Assembly: GCA_036346205.1 (NCBI GenBank)
Contig: JARFJB010001492.1
Span: forward strand, 1,440,001-1,504,000
Direction: 5' to 3'
DNA from: Vesta saturnalis
Taxonomy: Eukaryota > Arthropoda > Insecta > Coleoptera > Lampyridae
DNA length: 64,000 bases
A program made the translations under genes and the position numbers. Every line of letters begins with the position of its first letter. Position 1 is the stretch's first letter. Below are positions 24,220 to 34,846 of this stretch, one piece after another. The notes below the pieces were generated by a model. It did no database searches. It was not told where the DNA came from and saw only the letters and a list, made by a program, of their open reading frames with translations.

Positions 24220-24382
24220 AACAAACAAAATATCCCCACGTACCACACAAAATTAAAAAACGCGTTTCAATCGCTAAGCTATCATCATCAGATGATGATC
24301 AGCTGATTGTGATAGCGTAGCTATTGAAACGAGTTCGGTGTTTTTTTAATTTTGTGTGGTACGTGGGGATATTTTGTTTGTT
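24220..24382. mobile_element. 163-bp foldback element
   Basis: The outer arms are near-perfect inverse copies: AACAAACAAAATATCCCCAC from 24220 continues to AAAATTAAAAAA, and the inverse runs from about 24341 to 24382. A second inner pair is GTTTCAATCGCTAAGCTATC / GATAGCGTAGCTATTGAAAC. The centre is ATCATCATCAGATGATGAT, itself palindromic. So nearly the whole unit can fold as one hairpin. It sits immediately upstream of LINE reverse-transcriptase-like sequence. No transposase is present and the superfamily is unknown. Confidence 0.7.
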
Positions 24383-24575
24383 GCAGATCCTGCCACAGTT
24401 CCAGTGTTCCAGATTTTTTAACCGAGATTCAAGAGCATGAGTGTCCACCTTTCAATTACCAGAAGGGTCAATTGTGGGAGAAATTACCTATACCGCTGTA
24501 CAAAGGAAAGGGGGAGTTTAAAGTGATGAATTGTGAGAATTAAGGTTTGTATTTGTCAGGCGGATGAATACACTT
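24383..24575 (+). pseudogene. LINE reverse transcriptase fragment
   Basis: The plus strand encodes VPDFLTEIQEHECPPFNYQK, then GQLWEKLPIPLYKGKGEFKV and MNCEN followed by a stop where the family has Tyr-Arg-Gly. The 'IPLYKGKG...CENYRG' wording is the entry block of LINE reverse transcriptases, as in the copy at 5215, but the surroundings differ, so it is another family. Only about 60 residues remain. The foldback at 24220-24382 lies against its left side, and coding-like LKFDDCEVAVLGPVSGRFKG precedes the foldback, so the foldback may interrupt a once continuous gene. Confidence 0.5.
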
Positions 24576-25069
24576 ACTTTTGTGTGAAGTTTTGCATAAG
24601 AGCCCTTCAGGCGATTAAGTTAATTGTCCAAAAGTGTATTCAGCCGCGCATTGTATTATTTCATACTGTTCGTTATTTTTACCGTATTCTGAATACTGTA
24701 TACAAATTTACGTATTACGAAAATTTGTCAAATTTACGTTTTCGATATTGTTGTTATTCCTTGTGGTGTTAATTAAAATTGAAGGTACGTAAGGTAGATA
24801 ATTTTGGGAATTTGAACTCTGCAAATGTCAGCCCGATTTAACTAGTAGATTTTACTAAGAAAGATTGCGCTTTACTCCGGTCAGGAAGTGAATTGGATGT
24901 GTTTTGACAACTATATTAATACTCAGTTTATTTATTTTAATTTTTATTATTATCATAATATATGAATAACGTTAATGAATTTGGGAGTATTATTTCGTTA
25001 CTGAGTGTAATAATATATGTGATCTCATTCCTTTATTATTATTTACGTGGTGCCAAATTTAAAAGATAA

Positions 25070-25440
25070 GGTATTTGGTTACATTTAAGTTACCGAGTGA
25101 TGTATTTGTTTTATGAAAATTTATACAACTTTACAGCGACGACGTTCAATTATTTTCTTTCATTGTGATAAAAGCTTTAACGTAACAATTTGTGAGAATT
25201 TTTTCTATTAGATTATTTGCTATTTTTAAGTTTTTAATATAATTTTATTTTAAGATGTAAGCTTCATTGAGGTTTAACATAACGTAAATACAGAGTAAAT
25301 ACGATCGTTGACCGATCAACTGGTCCATTAGCACGTTATTTTATTGCGATCGCGTGCAAATATTTTGAAGTTTGCAGGAAACATCTGAACAAGGCTTTAA
25401 TTTACTGATGCACCTGCTGTTGCGATAAAGGTAAGCAAGT
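25070..25440 (+). repeat. Diverged repeat pair, copy 2
   Basis: Partner of 21640-22040, same orientation, about 3.4 kb away. It leads directly into LINE endonuclease-like sequence. Confidence 0.35.
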
Positions 25441-25479
25441 TTTTTGCTTATTTAGAACTTAGCTGTGAATTGCTCGCAT

Positions 25480-25965
25480 TAAGATATTACAACCCCTATA
25501 TTGACGTTTATAAACATTCTGTCGCCCATATGATATATGTCTTACCCTTATTGTGTCTTATGTATTCGAGCTACTCTAATCGCAAAATTAATAACACACC
25601 CACCCCATTTACTTCACTGAGCTACCTGCCCCTTCCTTATCTGATACTTCCGATCTGCTGCCATTTTCGCTCGACACATTATGTTTCTTAAAAACTCTCT
25701 TTATCCCTAATGAAATTTAATTCTTTTATCGAAACTGTGAGCGAGAAAGAACCCTCGAACCTAAATAATTTATACAAAAGAATATATGCTTCCTCCTCTG
25801 CAGATCGCCCAGAGATAATAACATTGCCATTAATTACTTTGCTGGTACAGTTTCTGGAAGAACCAACTAGAATTCCTGATGGACCTGGAGACAGTGCTGA
25901 CCTTCTAGGTATAATTTTGACGCGACAATAAGTGAATCAGATCACATGATTATAACAACATAACT
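25480..25965 (+). pseudogene. LINE endonuclease-domain fragment
   Basis: 25560-25690 reads CLMYSSYSNRKINNTPTPFT then SLSYLPLPYLILPICCHF, resembling the segment before the GDFN motif of AP-endonuclease-like LINE domains. 25710-25931 gives ITLPLITLLVQFLEEPTRIP then DGPGDSADLLGIILTRQ, matching the family 'PTR.p...G...LDLxLTs' block. Directly after, in another frame, SESDHMIITT carries the SDH catalytic motif (His about 25947). The GDFN motif itself is not recovered. There are several frame changes. It would nick target DNA in a working element; this one is dead. Confidence 0.6.
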
Positions 25966-26226
25966 TCACAGGAGGACCGATAAACTAAATTCTGTACTAA
26001 AATAACAAGTTTTGAAGTGTCTTCCCAGAGGCAAAACGATTGGAAGTTATCATCACTGCCAACAAGCTCGTAGCTTCGCAAACATAGACATAAGTGGTAT
26101 GTTATGATAATGGCTTCAATAATAAAACAACCATTGGAGTGTATATGAATTGTGTGAAGGTACGAGTTTACATTATAGTTTACAACTGAAAACTAATCAT
26201 TATGAATTCTAAGCGACATCTATTAA

Positions 26227-27027
26227 CCTTCCAGTAGTCGCGCCTCTTTTCTGAACATTAGTAGTCTACAACAAATACTTACAATAATGCTTAAATAAGA
26301 TCTTTATTTCACATATGAGGTATACAGGTTAGTGGTAACTAAAAATATTTGCGATATAAAATAATAATAATTAACAAAATAAGTGTAAGTAACTTATATC
26401 TAATTGTCTATTCTGTTTCATTCCCATCTAGGCACTCGGAGCAAATGAAATTGGCACAATTAAAATGAAAACATATTATATCTGCTGCTAAACCAACGAA
26501 ACAGTAGGCAATAAAAAACTATTATGCAGAAACGAGAGAGAACTGTTTGACGTAGAACTTTATTGGAACACAGCGAATGTTACGTGTAGAATTATTTTAT
26601 GAAATGCATGAGGGACCTCTCAACTTCGGTCGAACGAAAAGCGGTAGAACAGCCTTAAGTAATAAAATTACTAAAAAATATAAACTTAAGGAATGGATAA
26701 TAGCGAACATTTGGTATAATATTTTCTCAGTTTATAATATCTATAAAAAATTGTACGTTTTAGTCAATTTTACTTACTTGTTGTATTTCTCAATCAGCGT
26801 CACTATATAAATTTCAGTAGCGTGAGTAGTCGCACGCGGACTCACACTCCGTAATTGTTAATAAAAATAGTAACAATCAACCGACTCCCTCAGCAGTCCG
26901 TACGATACTAAAGCAACCTATTTTAGGAAGCTACTGAGGAGTAAGGGTTAATGCAGGCAGAAATTTCCGAAATATTTAAAAATTTATCTCTATGGGCAGC
27001 GTCAGTCCGGACGCGACTACTGGAAGG
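26227..27027. mobile_element. piggyBac-type deletion derivative (801 bp)
   Basis: TTAA at 26223-26226 precedes CCTTCCAGTAGTCGCG (26227-26242). The perfect inverse CGCGACTACTGGAAGG (27012-27027) precedes TTAA at 27028-27031. A subterminal GAGTAGTCGCACGCGGACTC near 26824 repeats part of the TIR. Inside, the minus strand near 26400-26450 encodes NCANFICSECLDGNETE and a stop, which looks like the Cys-rich zinc-binding C-terminus of a piggyBac transposase. The TIR differs from that of the element at 18290, so it is a separate family. Confidence 0.88.
26395..26520 (-). pseudogene. Possible piggyBac C-terminal Cys-rich tail
   Basis: Minus-strand text around 26450-26400 reads FNCANFICSECLDGNETE then a stop. 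C-x4-C... C-x2-C spacing near a stop, inside a TTAA-bounded element, fits the C-terminal ring/cross-brace zinc domain of piggyBac transposases. The stretch is too short for certainty. Confidence 0.35.
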
Positions 27028-27594
27028 TTAAGGTTAAACTCAACTGATACATTATTACACCTCCCTTCTTTTATTTCAAGATGCCGTTTAATATCTTAAC
27101 ATTTATTCAACTTTACAACACTGTTACTTTCAAGATACGACTAATATTCCATTATTCACTATCAAAAACTAGAACTAATGCTAGTTCTTCTAAACCTGGT
27201 AGTCTAATTTTGTTTCAATTTACACTAGGATGTGCAAAATCAACTTTTATGGTTTGTTTCCTCCTGCAAAGCATTTGTTTTTAAATACCTTTTTAAGCAA
27301 ATTATAAACTTCTGAATTCTCTCTAGTGACCCACTTGGTGTTGCTTTTAAACAATCTTCGATTTTGACTCACTGTTATTTTAAACTTCTTGGTTTGTAAT
27401 CTATTGCTAGCTTCCATGTTTTATTCTTATGGTTTTGAACCATAACTTTTTGTTTCAACTTTAGATTTGCCAAACGTTTGGTATTTTTGTTGCAGCATTA
27501 TTTTTGATTGAATTTTACTTTGTTTAACTTAATTAATTCGGAAAATGTAGCCCAAACTCTTCACTTCAAATAGTAAATACTCGGGATTATACCG

Positions 27595-28140
27595 TCCATA
27601 ATAGATTACTAAAAACAATCGATTTTGTATTGATCGATAATTAAATAAACTATTAATTAAGTAGTCTATTAATTAAATAATCACTTTATCAAATATTGGA
27701 TTAGTCAAGTAATCGCTTAATTAAATAGCCGAATAATCAAATAATCAATTTATAAAATATTTGATTATCTAATTAATCAATTTATGGAATAACCGCTAAT
27801 TCCAATAATAGATTAATCAAGTAAACGATGTATTATTTGATAGAGTAATCGACCGATTAATCAAACGTCAGCCTAGATAGAAATAACATAATGCGTGCAT
27901 TAAAAATATAATTGGTTAAAAATTAAATTAATTCTTCTACTTAATGCAAATATATTGTTAAATGTAGTGGAATATACTATGTAATCTAGGATAATGTGGA
28001 CAAAAGTTTAATATGGAATAGAGGTGTAAGTTTGAACAATCGCTGGTCGATTGCTGAAAAAATCAATTTTTGTATAAATCGATAATCACGTAATTGATTC
28101 ATTAGGTAATCGATTATTTTCGAAAAATGCTCAAAACCCG
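27595..28140. repeat. AT-rich degenerate repeats built on ATTAATCAAGTAATCG-like words
   Basis: Many variants of TAATCGATTA, AATTAAATAATCA and TAGATTAATCAAGTAA follow one another at 27600-27870, and again around 28040-28130 after a short nonrepetitive gap. Word order is irregular, consistent with replication slippage in a low-complexity region. Confidence 0.6.
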
Positions 28141-28269
28141 GTTATTGGATTATAGTAAGCGGTACACAATTTTGTTTTCCTGACCACCGGTCATTTCATT
28201 AGGATACATTGGTGGCGTCACAAGTTTCGCTTGATCGATAATATGAGGCGACCAGCGGCGTTGTCGTAA

Positions 28270-29790
28270 ACACACTAATCTTTTATCAAATAACCTTTTG
28301 TTAGTCTGCGAACATGAATTATTTTAACCACTTCTAGATTGCCTCGATGATCACGAACTAAGTTTTGTGCTCCACGGCAAAATAGATTCGATAGATGACT
28401 GCAACGTAAGTTCTGTGGCCCATGTCCGTTTGCGATAAAATGGATTCCCTCGATGAGCAAGAGCTAAATTATACATGGGTCATGACTGTTTGGCAGCATT
28501 TGGACTGAATTTTGGCTAACATCTGTATATATACACTAAACTCCCTTGTGACGAAGCGCTGAATTATGTAGCCCATAAGCGTTAACTGAGGTTTGGGCCA
28601 AATGTTGCCCAAACGCTGTGTTTATACACCAATTTCGTAAGAGATGTGACAAAATAGACTGATGCAATGGCTAAGAGCTAAATCATGTAACTTAAGAGTG
28701 TTAGCATTTCAACCGAATTCTGCACAAAATGTATGTGGATGCATTGATTTTGTTGCGATCGCTGCAAAAAGGATTCCCTCGATGACCAAGATTTAATGTA
28801 TGTGGCCCATGAATGTTGGTCAGCATTTGAGCCGAATTTTAGACAAAACGTATGCTAATACACCAACTTCGTTAGAATACAGCACAATGGATTATCTTGA
28901 TAACCAAAATCTAAATTATGGATCCCTAATTTCGTTGGGGCTCTAGGTAAATAGACAGTGCATATCCAAGTGCAAATTCTGCGGCTCATTAGTGCTGGTC
29001 TGCATTTATGCCGAATTTTGCATAAAATGTATGTTTATACATAATTTACATTGGAATCGCAGCAAAATAGATTCTCTCGATGACCAAGAGCTAAATCTTG
29101 TCTCATGAGTGTTGGTTAGCATTTGGTCCGAATTTTGCACAAAACGTATGTTAATCCACCAATTTCGTTGGTATCGCGGAAAACGGATTGATTCGATGAC
29201 CAACAGCTAAGTTCTGTGACTCATGAGAGTTGGGCAACATTTGGGCTTAATGCTGGATGTATGTTGGAATCGCGATAAAATTAATTCCCTCGGTGACTAA
29301 GAGCTAAATTCTGTGGTGTATGACTGATTTTGGACCAAATTTTGCACAAAATGTATGTTGATACATCAATTTAGGACTGCAGCAAAATGGATTGCTTCAG
29401 TGACCAAGAGCTAAATTCTGGAACTCATGAGCGTTCGTTAGCATTTACACCGAATTTGCACAAAATGTATGTTGATACACCAATTTCTTTCGGATCGCTT
29501 CAAAATGGATTGACTCGATGGCCAAAAGCTAAATTCTGTGACTTATGTGTGTTGGTTAAGATTTTGGTCTAGTTCTGACAGAACATACGTTGGCATCGCG
29601 GTAAAATAGACTCTCTCGATGACCAAGAGCTAAATTCTGTGGTGTATGAGTGACAGAGCATTTGGACCAAATTTTGGACAAAATGTATATTGATACACCG
29701 ATTTCGTTGGGATCGTGGCAAATTCGATTGATTTGATGTCGAAGAAATAAATCTATGACTGGTTAATATTGATCAACTTACTTATGACGA
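28270..29790. repeat. Satellite array, about 118-bp units (about 12-13 copies)
   Basis: The landmark GATGACCAAGAGCTAAAT and variants occurs near 28349, 28452, 28661, 28781, 28899, 29079, 29195, 29292, 29399, 29517, 29618 and 29735. Spacings cluster at about 97-120, with two wider gaps near 28452-28661 and 28899-29079. Each unit also has AAATTTTGCACAAAATGTAT, GTTGATACACCAATTTCGTT, GGATCGC.GCAAAATGGATT and a CATGAGTGTTGGTTAGCATT block. Short open frames in it are shadows of the repeat. Copies are well diverged and head-to-tail. Confidence 0.88.
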
Positions 29791-30897
29791 CAAAATTGGA
29801 TTGTAAATGTCAACACGGCGGTTCCCGAATATGTCCAATACTTTGAAATGATAAGTATAGTGCTTTCTTTTACAGGCATATTACGATATTTGAAAGTGAT
29901 AGTCAAAAGTGGCAAGATACGCTCAGATCTAAATTAATGGTGCATGGTAGAAATATTTTGAATGATTTAATGCAACAGCATCTAATGTTGTGTGTAATTT
30001 ATATCTACTTATAACAATATTCACTAACCTCAGAGAGGGTATGTTAATTTGTTTATGGTTTAGAAGGAAGAATGTTTTTTACGATAAAAGGTAATATTAT
30101 AAAATTGTTAATGGAATTTTTTTCAGGAAATGTTTATAATGTTATTATTTAAATGGAAATGTAATAAGATTGATTTGAAGACAGAACGTTCTTTTATAAA
30201 TTGAAGTAAATAATAATTGGAATTTGTATATGAACTGTATTACAATACCATGGTAAGAGTGATTATTTCATCCAATACAAATTAATTATCAATAATAATT
30301 TTAAAGTTAATATTACATCACAATCTTGTTATTTAATTAGAGAGGTCTCTTGATTTCATGTTTGATGTATTTTACTTTGACATTTCACACCTATAATTGT
30401 AACACATTTTATGATAAATGTATGTTTATATCTAGTCTAGTGAAAACATAAGACCGCTCCCGGGTAAAAGAGCAATGCAGGCCACTTTGGGGAGATAACC
30501 GCAGTAACACTAAAGTATGTTAATCGTTGGAATACCTTTTGGTTCATTAATTTTATACGCAGATCTTTAACATGATGTGATATTTTTACTTATACCATAG
30601 TTATCTAACTGTATAACAGAGTGATCAACATTTATGAGATAAAGGCCTGCATGAAATGTAATAAAATAATACTACCACAATGATTTATTAAGATTAGAGT
30701 TGGATCGTAACAATTTAGATCTTTAAATAACAATAAAATCTAAATACGTATTGATCTACGTATGTATAACTAATACTTATATTTTATTTATTTTTGCAGT
30801 AAGCGAAGAGGTTTTTATTTGGTAGTTCTTTTCCTTATCCGCAATAAAGACAGCACAATTACATTGCACTTGCTTATAAATTTATATACTGAGTTGT
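29791..30897. other. No gene seen
   Basis: AT-rich DNA between the satellite and the Mutator-like element. No open frame or repeat is supported. Confidence 0.5.
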
Positions 30898-30906
30898 CTC
30901 TATATT

Positions 30907-31230
30907 GGTGTCCGGAAAATTCACCGACAGCAGTTCATCACCTGCAACTCACCGCCTACGCAATTCATCGCCCCAACAATTAACCGCCAGCAATTCACTG
31001 CCGAAAAATTCATCGCTCCGTAACATATTTATTTTTATTATTTGAAGATAGCCTGTTAGCGTTACCCAGGAGACACCACGTGGAGGTCGGCTTACTATAG
31101 TCTCCCTTTTTTTTAGTTTTATAATCTGAAGAGATACTGAAATGTATTTGATTATATGTTTAGAGAGTGGTCTCGTGAGCGATTCCAAGAAAGGTAATCG
31201 AAAATATTCATATCTACATTGTGATATGTA
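30907..31230. repeat. Left TIR of the MULE
   Basis: Inverted partner of 32841-33166. It contains the outer minisatellite, a highly conserved middle (TAGCCTGTTAGCGTTACCCA and ACACCACGTGGAGGTCGGCT) and the last 26 codons of the transposase. Confidence 0.9.
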
Positions 31231-32578
31231 CCTACTACTCTTTGTAGCCGTTGAGCGCAGTCACGGTATTTTCTCTTAGGCCTTGGAGGTTCTTCTCCAC
31301 TTAAATACTGCTCAATGCGTAGTTCATTTAAGCTTTGTTCTCGTTTAATGGCCGAGATGAATTTCCATATATTTGGATGGTGTGCTGAAACTTGTTGCTC
31401 AAATGCCATATGCCATCCTTCGACCGAATTGTTGGTTTTAGGCAATCCTTGCAAAACTGCTTCGTAACAATTCCACACGGCATGATCAAAGTGCGGTGGT
31501 CTTCGCTGCTGACGCCTATTCGGACGGCCTATCCACGTGTCTTCGAAATAATCGACGACGTCTTGCGCTTCGGGTGGAAATATATTATTGTCGCACATTT
31601 AATCGAATACTTGAACAACTGAGTCGACCGGAACATATGCCAAGGCAGAGAGGAAACGAAGATTTAAAGCAAAATCAGCGACCGTTTCGTAGCGTTGTTT
31701 TAAACCGTTGGTTTGAATATTTCTGAAAATACTTTGGCAGAAATGGAAAAAGCAACCTTGATGTCTAATATGTGGAAATTCTGTTTTCACAGCGTTTATC
31801 ATTGCCTTCTCAAAGTCTGTTGTTATAGTAGCAGGTGATACAGATGGTTGCAACTCTTTAATTTTTCTGAAGAAAGTAGCGTACGTTATTTCGCTTTTGT
31901 TCGGTAGCAAAGCATAGACTAAAGGCAACGAAAGGTTGTTTTTAAAGCCATGAAGCGTAAAAATTTGGTAAAATAAATGCGGAACGGTTTTGAACGTGCC
32001 GTCAGCGTACCAATTCTCACTCCGTGCCAAAAGTTGAAGATTACGCCTAGTGCAAAAAATTAACATTCTATTCTCGTCGCCGTATCCGGAGTCAAATAAC
32101 AAAAATTCTTCTCCGTTCAAGGACATTTTGTAGTCTTCGGGAAATATAACTTCACTACGATGCCCCGGAATAGCAGGGGCGTCATCTTTTCTTTGCCTAA
32201 TATTTCTTACGCTCCGTTTGATGGTATTTACACTTGGCAGTTTTCCAGCAGCCGCTTGGCTACATCCCACAGAAGCAGACGATAAAATAAAATGGGGCGT
32301 ATCTCTTGTATTGGTCACAGAATCACGAATAACTTCCAATATCTTAGCAGCTTCATGTTTAGCTGCATCACCGGCGTGATTATGTTCTTTCCAGCGTTTG
32401 ACGATTTCATCTTACACTGTTGTCACGCGAGCTGGACACTTCGTCTGCTGATATTTGTCACATCTCCAATGTGTTTTTTTGTCAATCGCCTTATCCTTAA
32501 AGAAGCAGTGACCGCCTTCGCATAATTTTCTTTTGCCTTTCCTCTGTTGAAATAAACTGGAGAGCCATTTTGGAAATA
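31152..32578 (-). pseudogene. MULE transposase with FLYWCH finger, nearly intact
   Basis: From the ATG at 32578 (minus strand) the protein opens MALQFISTE, then a frameshift near 32540. The FLYWCH-type finger follows: GKRKLCEGGHCFFKDKAIDK, THWRCDKYQQTKCPARVTTV and EHNHAGDAAKHEAAKILEVI (paired Cys and His-x-His visible). The MULE domain has WYADGTFKTVPHLFYQIFTL (first Asp), ATITTDFEKAMINAVKTEFP (second Asp), HQGCFFHFCQSIFRNIQTNG (Cys/His) and KTNNSVEGWHMAFEQQ (catalytic Glu). So the D-D-E set and both DNA-binding parts survive. Damage is limited to the N-terminal frameshift, one stop after ARVTTV (about 32413) and one in-frame stop at 31599-31601 (VQVFD-stop-MCDNN). The gene reads continuously through that stop. 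The end, HNVDMNIFDYLSWNRSRDHS, lies inside the TIR. Confidence 0.93.
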
Positions 32579-32840
32579 ACAACTCACTTAAACTTGAGTA
32601 TTCAAAATACTAAGACAACCTGAACAGCGTGCTTAAGCAGTAACCACGAGATTCACAAGTCAACAGTCACAGTTGAAATGAGATGTAAGTTTAGACCATC
32701 CAACTTTCTAAATTATCATTTAATCACCTATGACTTGTTTATTTTAACTTCATGAATTATAAGAATTCCATCCCCAAATACGCCATTAACGACATACCAA
32801 AGGAACTTTCTAAATTAGTAGTTAATGTAGTTAATGTACT

Positions 32841-33166
32841 TACATATCACAATGCGGATATGGATATCTTCGATTACCTACGTGAAATCGCTCACAACAC
32901 CACGCTCTAAACATAAACACATTTCAGTATCTCTGCAGATTAGAAAACTAAAAAAAGGAGACTATGGTAAGCCGACCTCCACGTGGTGTCTCCTGGGTAA
33001 CGCTAACAGGCTATCTTCAAATAATAAAATAAATGTTACGGAGCGATGAATTTTCCGGCGGTGAATTGCTGACGGTTAATTGTTGGGGCGATGAATTGCA
33101 TAGGCGGTGAATTGCAGGCGGTGAATTGCTGGCGGTGAATTGCTGGCGGTGAATTTTCCTAAAATC
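32841..33166. repeat. Right TIR of the MULE, carrying a duplicate of the transposase C-terminal codons
   Basis: Plus-strand reading from about 32845 gives YHNADMDIFDYLREIAHN, matching YHNVDMNIFDYLSW at the end of the real transposase. So this arm includes a copy of the gene's 3' end. The outer part has GGCGGTGAATTGCT units. Confidence 0.9.
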
Positions 33167-33175
33167 CTCTATATT

Positions 33176-34064
33176 ATCCTCCCCTAGATACTCGCAACAC
33201 ATATATCCCGTAACAACTCTTTCATACACACGTGGTGATCCTACCTCCTTTCTCATTAAAAATTAGACGATCACTTGGCATCTGTAAGTTCGCGTATTAA
33301 CTTGGTTTTTGCATTCGAGTTGCGCAGTCGTGAGACTAGAAAGTTTGGAAAATATATTCCCGTTGTATCAAAGATAAAAATAATTTAGTACACCTACACG
33401 GTTTTTCAAATAGGTTCGTAAACTGTTATTCGGAGGTTTATACATTTCTGCAAAAGAAAAGTTTAATAATAACAATAGCAACATAAACAGCAATACATTT
33501 TCGCAAGGTGGTCAAATTCGTAAATTGCATTTCTAAAATCTTGAGAGCAGAATATCTCTGATACTATTGAACTAATTAAAAATAAATATCGTTTAACGTT
33601 TATACAAAAAAAAAAAAATTCAAAGGAAAATTCAAATATTGGTATGTAAGTCAGCTTAGATTGTACTACTACTACATCAGCCCTTTGAACTAATTATTAC
33701 GGCTATAATAATATATAATACGTAACCTCCAAGTGGTTACCTAAAAGTAAGAGATTTAGCTTTCTAGGGTAAAATTTCTCTAAAACTATTTGATATTGCC
33801 TGCACGTTGCCGAGTTTCAAGGACGATATAAGATCGAAGAAGTATACAAAAAATATACCCAGTTCAACGTACCAAATTGATCACCGTGTCTCGAGTAGTG
33901 TATACGTTGCATTACAAATATACGGGGCGTATTAAAAAATCACACAATTAAAATTTTTTAGTGATAAAATAGAGCGTCAACATAACACCGCTGAGTTGCA
34001 ACCGTACACTTTAATGACAGTAAATCCATAATGTATCAGCGCTCTATAGATAGTAGCATATATA
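33176..34064. other. No gene seen
   Basis: AT-rich spacer with a 12-A run near 33605. No supported feature. Confidence 0.5.
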
Positions 34065-34749
34065 TACAGGGTGTCTCAACGATTTGGGGTGGAAGATTAC
34101 GCATATACTGTTGATTTAATAAAAATCTTATAACAGATTATTGTAGTCAACAACGAGGAACATCTTTTAAAAATATTTTTGTATATACAGGGTGTCCCAT
34201 TTTCGAGTACTATACTAAACTTGAGTTTTTAATGGAACACCCACATATTTTTATATATTTGAATTCTCTATTAAACGCTGAGCAAAATGATATAAGGTAC
34301 CATGGGTCTACGACTAACGGTTCCTAAGTTATTGACATTTCTATGTAAAAAATTGGTCAATTAAGTAGGCTCCAGTTGCGCCAGAAAGATATCGGAGTGA
34401 AATTTTGGGATGTGTTTTTCCAACCTGTCTAGTTTTAACTTCTACATTCAGATTACAGACTCTTTTCTTTGCATATACAGCGTGGTCCCTTTTCCTTAAT
34501 GTTATTTTTCTCATTTTGTTTAAATGGCACACCCTGTATTTTATTACAGATTTGAATAGCATTTTTACGGGCTTTCAATGGATACTCACTTTTTACTACT
34601 TATTCCTAGCGTTTTCAATTATTTAGTGATAAAGTTGATAATTGTAAACATTTTTATTTTATTATGAGTTTTTGTTATGAACACATAAGTTCAAAGATAA
34701 ATATGTAATTAAAAATTATTATTAATTTTATTAAATACATAAATAAAAG

Positions 34750-34823
34750 TTTAGATTCGAACCTACGACCAGTACTTAGCAAAGTACAGGTCGTAGGTTC
34801 AATCTACCGAGGTAAACTTTTTA
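34750..34823. repeat. Hairpin with two opposed tRNA B-box-like arms
   Basis: GATTCGAACCTACGACC and GGTCGTAGGTTCAATC face each other around a 17-base spacer GTACTTAGCAAAGTAC-like loop that is itself palindromic. The outer AAATAAAAGTTTA and TAAACTTTTTATTT also pair. GTAGGTTCAATCTAC resembles a tRNA T-arm with internal B box. Confidence 0.6.
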
Positions 34824-34846
34824 TTTATTTAGCAACTGTACGATTT

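Larger units (their letters stand above)
30907..33166 (-). mobile_element. Mutator-like element (MULE) with 9-bp target duplications, 2,260 bp
   Basis: CTCTATATT occurs at 30898-30906 and again at 33167-33175, a 9-bp direct repeat flanking the element, the usual MULE duplication size. Inverted repeats run 30907-31230 and 32841-33166, with the conserved GGAAAATTCACCG starting 7 bases in. The outer part of each TIR is a tandem array of about 13-15 bp units (GGCGGTGAATTGCT on the right arm). The right arm has about three more units than the left. Between the arms lies a minus-strand FLYWCH-MULE transposase gene. The transposase 3' end is inside the left TIR. Confidence 0.93.

Noticed and set aside
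25470..25691. A separate membrane-protein gene (hydrophobic 73-codon frame)
   Set aside because: The hydrophobic stretch is better explained as part of a frame-broken LINE endonuclease domain that continues at 25710-25965.
28275..29572. Several 60-67 codon frames on both strands
   Set aside because: Shadows of the satellite of about 118 bp; the same peptide pieces recur in each unit.
27595..29790. CRISPR-like array
   Set aside because: Units are diverged and contiguous without unique spacers, and the context is eukaryotic; it is a satellite.
31392..31726. Plus-strand frames opposite the MULE transposase
   Set aside because: Antisense shadows of a clearly identified minus-strand gene.
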